A stretch of DNA of 43,230 bases from assembly GCA_947642475.1 (NCBI GenBank), contig CANRSQ010000005.1:1-43230 (forward strand), written 5' to 3'. The notes under the pieces were generated by a model that was given only the letters and a program-made list of their open reading frames with translations, was not told the origin of the DNA and ran no database searches. The position numbers and the translations under genes were made by a program. The stretch is from an uncultured Mycoplasmatota bacterium (GTDB taxonomy: Bacteria; Bacillota_I; Bacilli_A; RF39; UBA660). Below, in pieces: positions 32,929-40,547 of the stretch. The number at the start of each line of letters is the position of its first letter. The first letter of the stretch is position 1.

Positions 32929-33165
32929 ATGAAAAAGATATTAATTGGTTTAATCAAAATATATCAAGCTATTCCTGGTCCTTGGCACAGTGCATGCAGG
33001 CATATACCTACTTGTTCTAATTATGCTTTAGAAGCTATCGATGTATATGGTAGTTTCAAGGGATCTAAGATGGCGATTAAAAGGGTTTTGAAGTGTAATC
33101 CGTGGGGAACGCATGGTTATGACCCAGTTATTAAGGAGGATAAAAATGTTGAAAAAAATAATTAG
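32929..33165 (+). CDS. yidD: YidD-type membrane protein insertion efficiency factor
   Basis: 78 residues from the ATG at 32929 (MKKILIGLIKIYQAIPGPW). The family pattern is clear: a short amphipathic N terminus, CRHIPTCSNYALEAIDVYGSFKG, KRVLKCNPWGTHGYDPV, with three conserved Cys. YidD helps YidC insert inner-membrane proteins. An upstream in-frame ATG would place the start before the promoter -10, so 32929 is preferred; there is then no room for a ribosome site. The 3' end overlaps the lipoprotein gene by 20 bases. Confidence 0.92.
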   Translation: MKKILIGLIKIYQAIPGPWHSACRHIPTCSNYALEAIDVYGSFKGSKMAIKRVLKCNPWGTHGYDPVIKEDKNVEKNN

Positions 33166-34015
33166 TGTTTTGGGGTCTTTGGTTATTTTATTTACTTTAT
33201 CTGGTTGTGATATTAAACGTGATACTATGGATGAAATCGATATTTATACAACTAGCTACCCTATTGAATTTATTACTAAGCGTTTATATGGTGATCACAG
33301 TACTATTCATAGTATTTACCCTGATGGTATTGAAATTAACGATTATAAATTAACTAATAAACAAATTAAGGATTATAGTGATAGTGATTTATATATTTTT
33401 AATGGTCTTAGTAAGGAAAAAGATTATGTTACTAAAATGAGAGAAAATAATAAAAATTTAAAAATTCTTGATACTACTTTATCAATGGAATATTTAAATG
33501 GTCCTGAAGAATTATGGCTTGATCCTTCTAATTTACTTATGATGGCTCAGAATATAAAAACTGGTTTTAAAGAATATACTAATAACTATTATTTAAATAA
33601 TGATATTAATGAAAATTATGAAAAATTAAAGATTGAGGCTTCTAATTTAGATGCGAAGATAAAACAAACTGTGGCCAATGCGGACATTAAGGCAATTGTG
33701 GTTTCTGATGATTTATTTAAATATTTAGAAAAGTATGGTTTGACTGTTTATTCTTTGGATCCTGACAGTGTAACTAGTAAAACTATTTCTGATGTTAAAA
33801 GTTTAATTAATAATGGTGATATTGATTATATTTTTATTAAAGAAAATGAGGACTTAAGTAAAACTGTTAAAGATATTGTTGCGGAAACTGGTGTTCAAAC
33901 TTTATCTTGGCATACTTTAGCTAATATAACTGAAACTCAAAGAAATGCGAATGAAGATTATTTTAGTTTAATGAATGAAAATATTGAAGCACTTAAAAAC
34001 GAACTATACAATTAG
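33146..34015 (+). CDS. ZnuA-like metal-binding lipoprotein, metal ligands altered
   Basis: 289 residues from the ATG at 33146 (AAGGAGG upstream). The signal ends in a lipobox (LFTLSGC), so it is a lipoprotein on the outer face of the membrane. The fold segments of ZnuA/TroA substrate-binding proteins are recognisable (YTTSYPIEFITKRLYGDHSTIHSIYPDGIE; LWLDPSNLLMMAQNI; YLEKYGLTVYSL; VAETGVQTL). The His ligands expected in those segments are missing: the 'DPHxYE' region reads YPDGIEINDY, the 'HxWLDP' region reads EELWLDP and the third reads VVSDDLFKYL. No ABC transporter genes adjoin it. It may bind a different ligand. Confidence 0.8.
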   Translation: MLKKIISVLGSLVILFTLSGCDIKRDTMDEIDIYTTSYPIEFITKRLYGDHSTIHSIYPDGIEINDYKLTNKQIKDYSDSDLYIFNGLSKEKDYVTKMRENNKNLKILDTTLSMEYLNGPEELWLDPSNLLMMAQNIKTGFKEYTNNYYLNNDINENYEKLKIEASNLDAKIKQTVANADIKAIVVSDDLFKYLEKYGLTVYSLDPDSVTSKTISDVKSLINNGDIDYIFIKENEDLSKTVKDIVAETGVQTLSWHTLANITETQRNANEDYFSLMNENIEALKNELYN

Positions 34016-34023
34016 TTCGTTTT
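33995..34023 (+). terminator. Bidirectional terminator between the lipoprotein gene and nadK
   Basis: Stem AAACGAACT/AGTTCGTTT (33997-34005 with 34014-34022), T runs on both sides; it ends the NAD operon on the minus strand. It matches 40548-40576 at 27 of 29 positions. Confidence 0.8.
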
Positions 34024-34825
34024 ATTTTAAGAATTTTTCTCTTATTTTATCGATGTAATCATAATCGTTCATACGAAGATATGTTATTTTTTTATCACTT
34101 ATTTTTGTTTTTACATGGGTTACATCGGTATAAAATTCTGGTTTCCCATCAACTATAACTAATAAATCATTGTTTTTTTCATATCTTGGTTCAATTGTTA
34201 TGATGTTTTTTTCTGGAAGAATAATTGATTGTTTTAAGCTTTTATATACTCTATTTACTAAGGGGGCGATTGGTGAGATTTGAACGCAGTTAATATCAAA
34301 AGCAACCATTGCTCCTTCTAATGAGGCATTATAGGCAGTTGAACCTAATGATGTTGATACTAATAACCCGTCACCAGCAAATTCTTCTAAGAGTTTATCA
34401 TTTACTTTGATGATTAAGTGAGTTGTTTTAAATTTATTATCTCTTACAACTATTTCGTTTAATGAATAACAACTATGTTTGTTTTGGTTGGTGGTGATTT
34501 CTGTGTGTTGCAAAGCAATCTTTTCGGTTTTAAAGTTATCGTTATTTAAATTATTTACAAAGTCTTCTAGGTTATCAGGATTTATGTCTTGAAGAAAGCC
34601 TAGGGTTCCAGTATTGATACCAACATAATATGTATTTGTATCGAAATTAAGTTTATGAACGGTATTTATAAATGTTCCATCGCCACCGATAGCAATGGCT
34701 AAATCACTTTTATTATTTGTTATTTCAAAGTTATTGTTTTTTAGAAGTTTTTCTAATTTATTTTTTGTTTCTATTGACATTTTATCATCATTAGCAATTA
34801 TATTTATTTTATTTATTTTTCTCAT
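34022..34825 (-). CDS. nadK: NAD kinase
   Basis: A 267-residue NAD kinase making NADP from NAD and ATP (or polyphosphate). The diagnostic GGDGT loop is in LAIAIGGDGTFINTVHKL, followed by GINTGTLGFLQDI, SLNEIVVRD and DGLLVSTSLGSTAYNASLEGAMV. It overlaps the 3' end of the nrtR-like gene by 17 bases and is the last gene of the NAD block. Confidence 0.95.
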   Translation of the reverse strand: MRKINKINIIANDDKMSIETKNKLEKLLKNNNFEITNNKSDLAIAIGGDGTFINTVHKLNFDTNTYYVGINTGTLGFLQDINPDNLEDFVNNLNNDNFKTEKIALQHTEITTNQNKHSCYSLNEIVVRDNKFKTTHLIIKVNDKLLEEFAGDGLLVSTSLGSTAYNASLEGAMVAFDINCVQISPIAPLVNRVYKSLKQSIILPEKNIITIEPRYEKNNDLLVIVDGKPEFYTDVTHVKTKISDKKITYLRMNDYDYIDKIREKFLK

Positions 34826-35627
34826 TTTTGTATTTGAATAATGCGGATGGTCTATGTCCTCCGCCGGTTTTTACTTTACCTGTTTTTTCTACTTTATTAC
34901 TAATGATACGTCTAAAGGCTGGGTCTAATAGTTTTTTATTTAAGATAACTTCATATACTTGTTGTAATTCGCCTAAAGTAAAATATTTTGGCATCATATT
35001 GAAGACGATATCGGTATATTCGATTTTGTTTTTTAGTCTTTCTATTCCGGTTGCGATTACTAGGGCGTGATCAAAGGCTAAATCTTCATTTTTTATAACT
35101 TCTAATTTTTCTTTACCGTCTTTTTTTACTTTTTTATATTCTAAACTTATATGGACGTTGTTTGGATTATCTAGTGTTATATTTAGTTTTTTGTCATCTT
35201 CTAGTACGGTTATATTAAACCATGAGGCATTTGGCGCGAGCTTATCTGTTAACATATTTTTATCAACTAAGGCCATATAGGCGGTTGAAACTATACGCAT
35301 TCTTGGGTCTCTATTTACGTTTCCAAATGTATATAGTTGTTCCATATATATGTCGTGCAGATTTGTTTCTTTGGCAAGTATTCTTTTTGGAGATTCTTCT
35401 AGATCTTCATCGATATTCATAAATCCCCCTGGCAAGCACCATTTATCTTTGAATGGATATGTATCTCTTTTTACTAGTAATACGCTAAAGTGTTTTTTAC
35501 TTAGTTTGCGGTAGTTGGCTTCTTCTTCTTTTGATACGCTAAATAGTAGAATATCGGTAGTAAGTGATAGTCTATCAAATTTATTTGGATCATAATCTTT
35601 TAAAAATTCTGCTTCGTTTTTATACAT
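34809..35627 (-). CDS. nrtR: NrtR-like Nudix-related transcriptional regulator of NAD metabolism
   Basis: A 272-residue protein. Residues about 45-170 form a Nudix fold (FSVLLVKRDTYPFKDKWCLPGGFMNIDEDLEESPKRILAKETNL). The catalytic pattern REx2EExGx is broken (RILAKETNL), as in NrtR proteins that sense ADP-ribose but do not hydrolyse it. The C-terminal part (YFTLGELQQVYEVILNKKLLDPAFRRIISNKVEKTGKVKTGGGHRPSALFKY) is the NrtR winged helix. Linkage to pncA, pncB, nadE, nadD and nadK strongly supports an NAD regulator. It has its own promoter (35653-35681), so nrtR-nadK may be expressed separately. Confidence 0.88.
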   Translation of the reverse strand: MYKNEAEFLKDYDPNKFDRLSLTTDILLFSVSKEEEANYRKLSKKHFSVLLVKRDTYPFKDKWCLPGGFMNIDEDLEESPKRILAKETNLHDIYMEQLYTFGNVNRDPRMRIVSTAYMALVDKNMLTDKLAPNASWFNITVLEDDKKLNITLDNPNNVHISLEYKKVKKDGKEKLEVIKNEDLAFDHALVIATGIERLKNKIEYTDIVFNMMPKYFTLGELQQVYEVILNKKLLDPAFRRIISNKVEKTGKVKTGGGHRPSALFKYKNEKNK

Positions 35628-35652
35628 AAAATCACCTCTTATTTATATTTTG

Positions 35653-35681
35653 ATTATATCAAATCGATGTTAATGTGACAA
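35653..35681 (-). promoter_or_regulatory. Promoter of nrtR-nadK
   Basis: Minus-strand TTGTCA (35676-35681), 17-base spacer, TATAAT (35653-35658). The plus strand of the spacer holds one TGTTA half-site resembling the pncA operator. Confidence 0.65.
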
Positions 35682-35683
35682 TA

Positions 35684-36229
35684 TTATTTATTATATAGTT
35701 TGTTTTTTTGAATGTAATTTATTATTTTTTTGTCTAGGTATTGGTCTAGATTATTTTGTTTTTCATTTCTGATTATACTGGAAGAAATTGGTTTTACGGT
35801 TATATCAGCGTATATTATTTGTTTGTTTTTGGGCATTTCTTTATTTCTTGGAATACCTAATATTTTATAGTTATTTAATATGTATTTATAATTTTTCCAT
35901 GTGGTTATTTGTTTTATATTATCAGCGCCGGTTATAAAATATATTTGATCATTTTTATATTTATTTCGAAAGTGGTCTAATGTTTGATATGTATAGATGC
36001 CTTTGTTTTGATTTTCATAATTGGATATAATTATATTTTTGTTTTTAAAGATTAGTTTTAACATATTGTATCTATCTTCAAAGTTTATAAGTTTATCTTT
36101 TTTATAGTAATTACCTACTGGGACGATTATTATTTTATCTAAGTATTTTCTTTTTAATAGTTCTTCTACTATTTTTATATGGCTTAAATGAGGCGGATTA
36201 AATGCTCCACCATAAATACCTATTTTCAT
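35684..36229 (-). CDS. nadD: Nicotinate-nucleotide adenylyltransferase
   Basis: A 181-residue NadD, which adenylylates nicotinate mononucleotide to deamido-NAD. The nucleotidyltransferase signature is GIYGGAFNPPHLSHIKIVEELL (PHLSH is the H-x-G-H variant), with FEDRYNMLKL, YFITGADNI, and the C-terminal ISSSIIR (ISSTxIR-type). It overlaps the nadE stop by 4 bases (ATGA), so the two are translationally coupled; nadE converts the product of this enzyme to NAD. Length is close to the family norm (190-210). Confidence 0.95.
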   Translation of the reverse strand: MKIGIYGGAFNPPHLSHIKIVEELLKRKYLDKIIIVPVGNYYKKDKLINFEDRYNMLKLIFKNKNIIISNYENQNKGIYTYQTLDHFRNKYKNDQIYFITGADNIKQITTWKNYKYILNNYKILGIPRNKEMPKNKQIIYADITVKPISSSIIRNEKQNNLDQYLDKKIINYIQKNKLYNK

Positions 36230-36966
36230 ATTCTGTCTATTTTAATAATCCCTTCTTTATGTTTGTTATTATTGTGTTTTTCTTCAATTATTTGTTTTGA
36301 TTTTTGGTTTATGTTATTACCATTTAAATAGTCTTCTATTTCTTTATATGTAACGCCTAATTTTTCTTCATCTGTTTGTTTACTAAGTCCGTCACTTGGC
36401 GCCTTATACAATATTTCTTTTGGGACGTTTAGATACTCTCCTATTTTTATTACTTCAGAAACGGTATAGTTTGAAAGGACATTTATGTCACTCATGCCAT
36501 CACCACCTTTGGTAAAGTAGCCAACATATATTTCGCATTTATTTCCTGTTCCGGCAACGATATAGGGGGCTCCTTTTATTTCTGTAAGTAAGGATGCAAA
36601 ATAGTACAGTGTGGCCATTCTAAGTCTTGGTTTTAGGTTTATATCACTATTTTCTGTTTGCTTTATGTTTTTAAAGTTTTCTTTGAATGCGTCAAATGTT
36701 TTTGTTAGATCAAGGTTATATAATTTAAAGCCAAAGTGTTTACTTATTATTTCGGCATCGGTTTTATCTTTGGCGTTTGAATGGCATGGCATTGTGATAC
36801 CGACAACATTTTCTTTACCTAGGGCTTTGGTGAAAAGCGCGCTTACAACGGCACTATCTTTTCCGCCACTGATACCGATAACTACTCCTTTTAGGTTATT
36901 TTTTTTATAATATTTTTTTATAAATGAAATGATTTTTTCTGTTTCTAGTTTTGGGTTAAATTCCAT
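36226..36966 (-). CDS. nadE: NAD synthetase, ammonia-dependent
   Basis: About 246 residues from the ATG at 36966 (MEFNPKLETEKIISF). It amidates deamido-NAD to NAD. The ATP-pyrophosphatase loop is VIGISGGKDSAVVSALF. Further motifs are ITMPCHSNAKDKTDAE, VAGTGNKCEIYVGYFTKGGDG and APSDGLSKQTDEEKLG. It lacks the glutaminase domain, so free ammonia is the donor. I prefer 36966 to an upstream ATG at 36984 because GAAGGG sits 6-11 bases before it. The start overlaps the end of the Nudix gene by 11 bases. Confidence 0.95.
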   Translation of the reverse strand: MEFNPKLETEKIISFIKKYYKKNNLKGVVIGISGGKDSAVVSALFTKALGKENVVGITMPCHSNAKDKTDAEIISKHFGFKLYNLDLTKTFDAFKENFKNIKQTENSDINLKPRLRMATLYYFASLLTEIKGAPYIVAGTGNKCEIYVGYFTKGGDGMSDINVLSNYTVSEVIKIGEYLNVPKEILYKAPSDGLSKQTDEEKLGVTYKEIEDYLNGNNINQKSKQIIEEKHNNNKHKEGIIKIDRI

Positions 36967-37558
36967 ATTTTTCCCTTCTTTCATATACTTTTTGTAAGGT
37001 AATTATTGAACTGGAACCAACTATTAGTCCTTGGTCTAACATTTCTTTTGTGTCGTCTAAGGTTGTTTCGAAGTATTCGATGTATTCGCTTTCGTCTAGG
37101 GTTTGGTTTTGTATTTTCTGACATCCGGTTGCGACAAAGCAATGGTTTATGGCTGAGGAACAACCGGGATCGCCTTGATATTTTAAAATTTGCGTTAATG
37201 TTTGATAACTATACCCTGTTTCTTCTAATAGTTCTCTTGTAATGGCGTCTTTTGGATTTTCGTTTGCTTCTATATAGCCGGCTGGAAGTTCAAAACCTAC
37301 TGTTAGAGGTGTGAATACTCTTGGCTGGGCGACTAATAGGATTTTCCCTTGGGTAGTAATTGGACATGCGGTAACTACGCTTCCGTCTGAATTACCTCTT
37401 AGGATTTGTTGTCTTGTTATTTTAAAGCCATTATTTAGTGTGACATTGAAGGTTTTTATTTTTATAAAGGGGTGCGTTGGTGTGGGTATTTCTTCTTTGG
37501 TTTTGGTTTTAAATTCATTTATGATTCTATCTATTGTTTGTTTTGTTTGCTGTTCCAT
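36956..37558 (-). CDS. Nudix hydrolase, probable ADP-ribose pyrophosphatase
   Basis: A 200-residue Nudix enzyme with an intact catalytic box: GFELPAGYIEANENPKDAITRELLEETGYSYQ (G-x5-E-x7-REx2EETG). The N-terminal part (FNVTLNNGFKITRQQILRGNSDGSVVTACPIT) and length match the ADP-ribose pyrophosphatase group (NudF-like), splitting ADP-ribose to AMP and ribose 5-phosphate. In NAD regulons ADP-ribose is the NrtR ligand, so this enzyme could tune the signal. The start has AAGGAGG; it overlaps nadE. Confidence 0.88.
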   Translation of the reverse strand: MEQQTKQTIDRIINEFKTKTKEEIPTPTHPFIKIKTFNVTLNNGFKITRQQILRGNSDGSVVTACPITTQGKILLVAQPRVFTPLTVGFELPAGYIEANENPKDAITRELLEETGYSYQTLTQILKYQGDPGCSSAINHCFVATGCQKIQNQTLDESEYIEYFETTLDDTKEMLDQGLIVGSSSIITLQKVYERREKYGI

Positions 37559-37567
37559 ATTTCCTCC

Positions 37568-38239
37568 TTATTTTTGTTTTACCATTTGTTTTGTGGTGCA
37601 TTGTTCCCAAACTAAATCTTCTAATGAATGGTTTTCGTTTATTATGCCATCATGCTTTAGTTTTTCTTTTGAATCGTATAGGTTTTGGTATATACTTACT
37701 ACTTCTTCAAATGGTTTTATTTCTTCTGGAATGTAAATTGGGGAATCACCACATTCGGGGCAATTGTAGTGAGTAATGCCGGCGATTAATTTTTTATCAT
37801 CGATTAATTGCTGCCATGGCTGCGGGGTTAGTTGGTAGTATCTATTCATTTGGTGAGGCTGTTTGCATATAACGCATACTGCATTATGATTTTTAACGGC
37901 ATATAAGGGATGATGACATTTATATTGTTTTAGTGCTTCACGTATGTTACTATGGCATTCGTTTCTTTGGGATGATATTATTTGCTTCATTTCTTGATAC
38001 TGTTTTAATAGTTTTAGATATTCTACAACTGCATCTATTTCTTCGAGTTTGTTTAATTGGTTTAATAAATTGTCGTATTCTTGCTTTAATGGTTCAAGTC
38101 TGCGCAATTGTTGATCTTGTATTTCTCTATAAATTTCTAATGTTAATTCTGGTTTTTCTTCTGGAGTTAAAATTTCTTTTAGGCGCTTGATACCTTTTTG
38201 GTCAAGTGTTACAGGTTTACCTACATTTTTATATGACAT
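37568..38239 (-). CDS. Unknown coiled-coil zinc-ribbon protein in the NAD operon
   Basis: A 223-residue cytoplasmic protein. Residues about 30-95 are strongly helical and probably coiled coil (EIYREIQDQQLRRLEPLKQEYDNLLNQLNKLEEID). A metal-binding pattern follows: YKCHHPLYAVKNHNAVCVICKQPH and, further on, HYNCPECGDSPIY, giving CHH, CxxC and CxxC. It sits between pncB and the Nudix gene with tight spacing and a GGAGTG site, so it is expressed with NAD salvage genes. I do not recognise a family. No nuclease or NAD-related motif is visible. Confidence 0.75.
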   Translation of the reverse strand: MSYKNVGKPVTLDQKGIKRLKEILTPEEKPELTLEIYREIQDQQLRRLEPLKQEYDNLLNQLNKLEEIDAVVEYLKLLKQYQEMKQIISSQRNECHSNIREALKQYKCHHPLYAVKNHNAVCVICKQPHQMNRYYQLTPQPWQQLIDDKKLIAGITHYNCPECGDSPIYIPEEIKPFEEVVSIYQNLYDSKEKLKHDGIINENHSLEDLVWEQCTTKQMVKQK

Positions 38240-38254
38240 TTGAAATCACACTCC

Positions 38255-39679
38255 TTATTTTTGTTTGGCTTTTTTTACCATTTGTTTTTTCTTGGTAAGA
38301 ACTTTTGGAGATAAATCAACATAGTATTTATGTGGTTTATCTAATCTTCTTATTTCAGGGTAAAGGGTTTCCATTTGTTTTGTACAGTAATCTTTTTTTT
38401 CAGTTACTTCTGGGTCTTCATAAACTAGTGAACCATTTATAAAAATTGGGATTTGTAATGGTCTTACGTTATAATTTGTGATGGTTGTTTGGTTTAATTC
38501 GTTTAGTGGATCTATTAGGGTGTAACTATCTTCTTCTATTTCTTCATCGTGACTTGCGATTAAATCACCTAGGGCATAACCGGTTTCTTTACTATAAAAT
38601 CTATATACTTTTTTAAAGCCTGGGTTTATTGTTTTTAAGGCGTCATCGCTTATTTTTATTTTTGGCATTATTTTATTATTTTCTTCTATGGCTACTAGTT
38701 TATATACACAGCCTACTCTTTCTTTTGGGGCGGCTATATTATCACCAGCGCCGATACTATCGATAGGCGCGCCTTGGTTTAATAGACTTTGAAGTGTGTG
38801 TGAGTCGATTCCGTTTGATACGCAAATTTGGGTGTCTTTATATCCGGCTTCGTCTAGCATTTTTCTGGCTTCTTTTGATAGGTATGCTAGATCACCACTA
38901 TCAATTCTTATTCCTTTGAATGGATAACCGTTTGGGGTTAAATATTCTTTGGCTACTTTGATAGCGTTTGGAATTCCGCTTCTTAAGGTATCGTAGGTAT
39001 CTACTAAGAATACGGTATTATTTGGGTATGCTTTGGCGTATTTTAAGAAGGCTTCGTATTCGTTTTCTGCTTCGGTAACTAGGCTATGGGCCATGGTTCC
39101 CATGATTTTTAGGTTATATTTTTGTCCGGCTAAAACGTTTGAGGTTCCTACGCATCCACCGATAACTGCGCATTTACTAGCAAGGACTGCAGCTTCTATT
39201 CCATCGGCTCTTCTGGCTCCAAATTCCATGATTGGAAGTTCTGGTTTTACGTCGGTCATTCTTTTGGCGGCGGTTGTGAATTTTATTTCGGCATTTAGGT
39301 ATGAAAGTAAGGCGGTTTCGATTATTTGTGATTCTATTATATTTGATTTTACTGTTAGGATTGGTTCGTTTGCGAATACTGGGGTTCCGTCTGGAATCAT
39401 GTATATGTCGCCTGTAAATTTAAAGTTTTCTAAATAGTTTAAAAATTCTGTGGTAAATAAATTTGTACTTTCTAAATATTTAATATCTTCTTTTGAAAAG
39501 TGTATGTTTTTTATATATTCGATTATTTCTGTGCATCCACCCATGATGGCATATCCCCCTTCAAAGGGAATATTTCTGAAGAAACTATCAAAGTAAGATA
39601 TTTTGTTTTCTCCATTATTTTCAAAATAGGTTTGAGCCATTGTAAGTTCGTATAAATCGGTCATCATTGTTTGATTCAT
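38255..39679 (-). CDS. pncB: Nicotinate phosphoribosyltransferase
   Basis: About 474 residues from the ATG at 39679. It converts nicotinate and PRPP to nicotinate mononucleotide. Family segments: MTDLYELTMAQTYFENN at the N terminus, FDSFFRNIPFEGGYAIMGG, MEFGARRADGIEAAV, GTMAHSLV, VDTYDT, GIRIDSGDL and VSNGIDSHTL...SIGAGDNI. The ATG at 39679 is preferred over 39688 because the 30-base leader shared with pncA then aligns with identical start spacing. An NrtR-type palindrome (39709-39719) lies 30 bases upstream. Confidence 0.95.
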   Translation of the reverse strand: MNQTMMTDLYELTMAQTYFENNGENKISYFDSFFRNIPFEGGYAIMGGCTEIIEYIKNIHFSKEDIKYLESTNLFTTEFLNYLENFKFTGDIYMIPDGTPVFANEPILTVKSNIIESQIIETALLSYLNAEIKFTTAAKRMTDVKPELPIMEFGARRADGIEAAVLASKCAVIGGCVGTSNVLAGQKYNLKIMGTMAHSLVTEAENEYEAFLKYAKAYPNNTVFLVDTYDTLRSGIPNAIKVAKEYLTPNGYPFKGIRIDSGDLAYLSKEARKMLDEAGYKDTQICVSNGIDSHTLQSLLNQGAPIDSIGAGDNIAAPKERVGCVYKLVAIEENNKIMPKIKISDDALKTINPGFKKVYRFYSKETGYALGDLIASHDEEIEEDSYTLIDPLNELNQTTITNYNVRPLQIPIFINGSLVYEDPEVTEKKDYCTKQMETLYPEIRRLDKPHKYYVDLSPKVLTKKKQMVKKAKQK

Positions 39680-39689
39680 AATTTTCATC

Positions 39690-39719
39690 TTCTTTCTTTT
39701 TAATGTTTTGTTAATAACA
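39690..39719 (-). promoter_or_regulatory. Operator-like element before pncB (copy of the pncA leader)
   Basis: TGTTA-A-TAACA (39709-39719), followed on the minus strand by a purine-rich ribosome-site region. A 30-base stretch around it differs from that before pncA (40353-40382) at a single position. Confidence 0.6.
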
Positions 39720-39730
39720 TATTTTATAAA

Positions 39731-40342
39731 TTAAAGCGTTAATACTTTTTGGATATCTTTTGGCATTTCGGTATTAACACCGGCTTGTTTCATTAAGGTA
39801 AAGGCTAAATTATTATAGTCTTCTCTTTCATGGATATGTGGGATATCGTATGTTTCTACTAAGTCTTGTGGGACTACTACTTCGACATCTTTATCGTTTT
39901 GATTGAAGTAATTGACTAATGGAATGGCAGCGTTTAGGACACATATATCTGTACAGCAACCGGTGATTATTAGTCTTTTTAGATTTTTTAATTTTTCTAA
40001 ATCATCTAGAAAGTTTGGGGCGAATAAAACGCTGGTTGAGTTTTTTAGGTACTGTCTTGCTTTGTTTTCATATTTAATTAATTCTTCTACTAGCTTTGCT
40101 TCTTCGGTGCCTGCTATACAATGAGGGGGAAAGTCTTTGAATTCTTTTGAGCTTGGATTATGACTTTCTTTAACAAATGCTACTTCTCTTTTTGCATTTC
40201 TCATATAGTATTCGATTAGTCTTTGTTGTAATGGAATTAGCCTACTTATATAAGGATCGGCTAATGGTCCTTCTTTTACGAAGCCATTTACCATATCTAT
40301 TACTAGTAAATAGTCTTCGATTTCTTGTAAATTTTCTTTCAT
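39731..40342 (-). CDS. pncA: Nicotinamidase
   Basis: A 203-residue isochorismatase-fold nicotinamidase, deaminating nicotinamide to nicotinate for PncB. The catalytic triad region is visible: Asp16 in VIDMVNGF, a Lys in the middle segment, and Cys134 in ITGCCTDICVLN. The SHNPSSKEFKDFPPHCIAGT segment is the metal-site loop (PPHC typical of nicotinamidases). It is the first gene of the NAD operon, with a strong promoter and palindromic operators upstream. Confidence 0.93.
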   Translation of the reverse strand: MKENLQEIEDYLLVIDMVNGFVKEGPLADPYISRLIPLQQRLIEYYMRNAKREVAFVKESHNPSSKEFKDFPPHCIAGTEEAKLVEELIKYENKARQYLKNSTSVLFAPNFLDDLEKLKNLKRLIITGCCTDICVLNAAIPLVNYFNQNDKDVEVVVPQDLVETYDIPHIHEREDYNNLAFTLMKQAGVNTEMPKDIQKVLTL

Positions 40343-40352
40343 GTTTTCTCAC

Positions 40353-40383
40353 TTCTTTCTTTTTAATATTTTGTTAATAACAA
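40353..40383 (-). promoter_or_regulatory. Operator-like element in the pncA leader
   Basis: TTGTTAATAACAA (40371-40383) with the core TGTTA-A-TAACA, followed by the purine-rich ribosome-site region. It is nearly identical to the element before pncB. Confidence 0.6.
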
Positions 40384-40432
40384 TTTTTAAAAAAATAATA
40401 ACTGTATATTTATATAATATGGATTTCTTCGG

Positions 40433-40459
40433 CTGTTATTAACATTATATTAATAACAG
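40433..40459 (-). promoter_or_regulatory. Palindromic operator over the pncA -10 box
   Basis: A perfect inverted repeat with 10-base arms (CTGTTATTAA / TTAATAACAG) and a 7-base centre. The centre, read on the minus strand, is the TATAATG of the pncA promoter, so a bound protein would block RNA polymerase. Confidence 0.8.
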
Positions 40460-40472
40460 AATATTTTGTCAA
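40444..40472 (-). promoter_or_regulatory. Promoter of the NAD operon (pncA)
   Basis: Minus-strand consensus TTGACA (40467-40472), 17-base spacer, consensus TATAAT (40444-40449). It is the strongest match to the vegetative consensus in the window. Confidence 0.85.
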
Positions 40473-40484
40473 GTGTTTTTTAGA

Positions 40485-40516
40485 AAAAAATAAAAATACA
40501 GAGTTTATCTGTATTT
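40485..40516 (-). terminator. Second terminator after the collar-domain gene
   Basis: Stem AAATACAGA/TCTGTATTT (40494-40502 with 40508-40516), then a long T-rich run on the minus strand. It works in tandem with the one at 40548-40576 and insulates the NAD promoter. Confidence 0.8.
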
Positions 40517-40547
40517 TAGTCAGGTGGTTGACAAAGTCAATGGTCTG

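Noticed and set aside
34809-35627. Active Nudix hydrolase
   Set aside because: The REx2EE pattern is broken and a winged helix follows, so a regulator is more likely.
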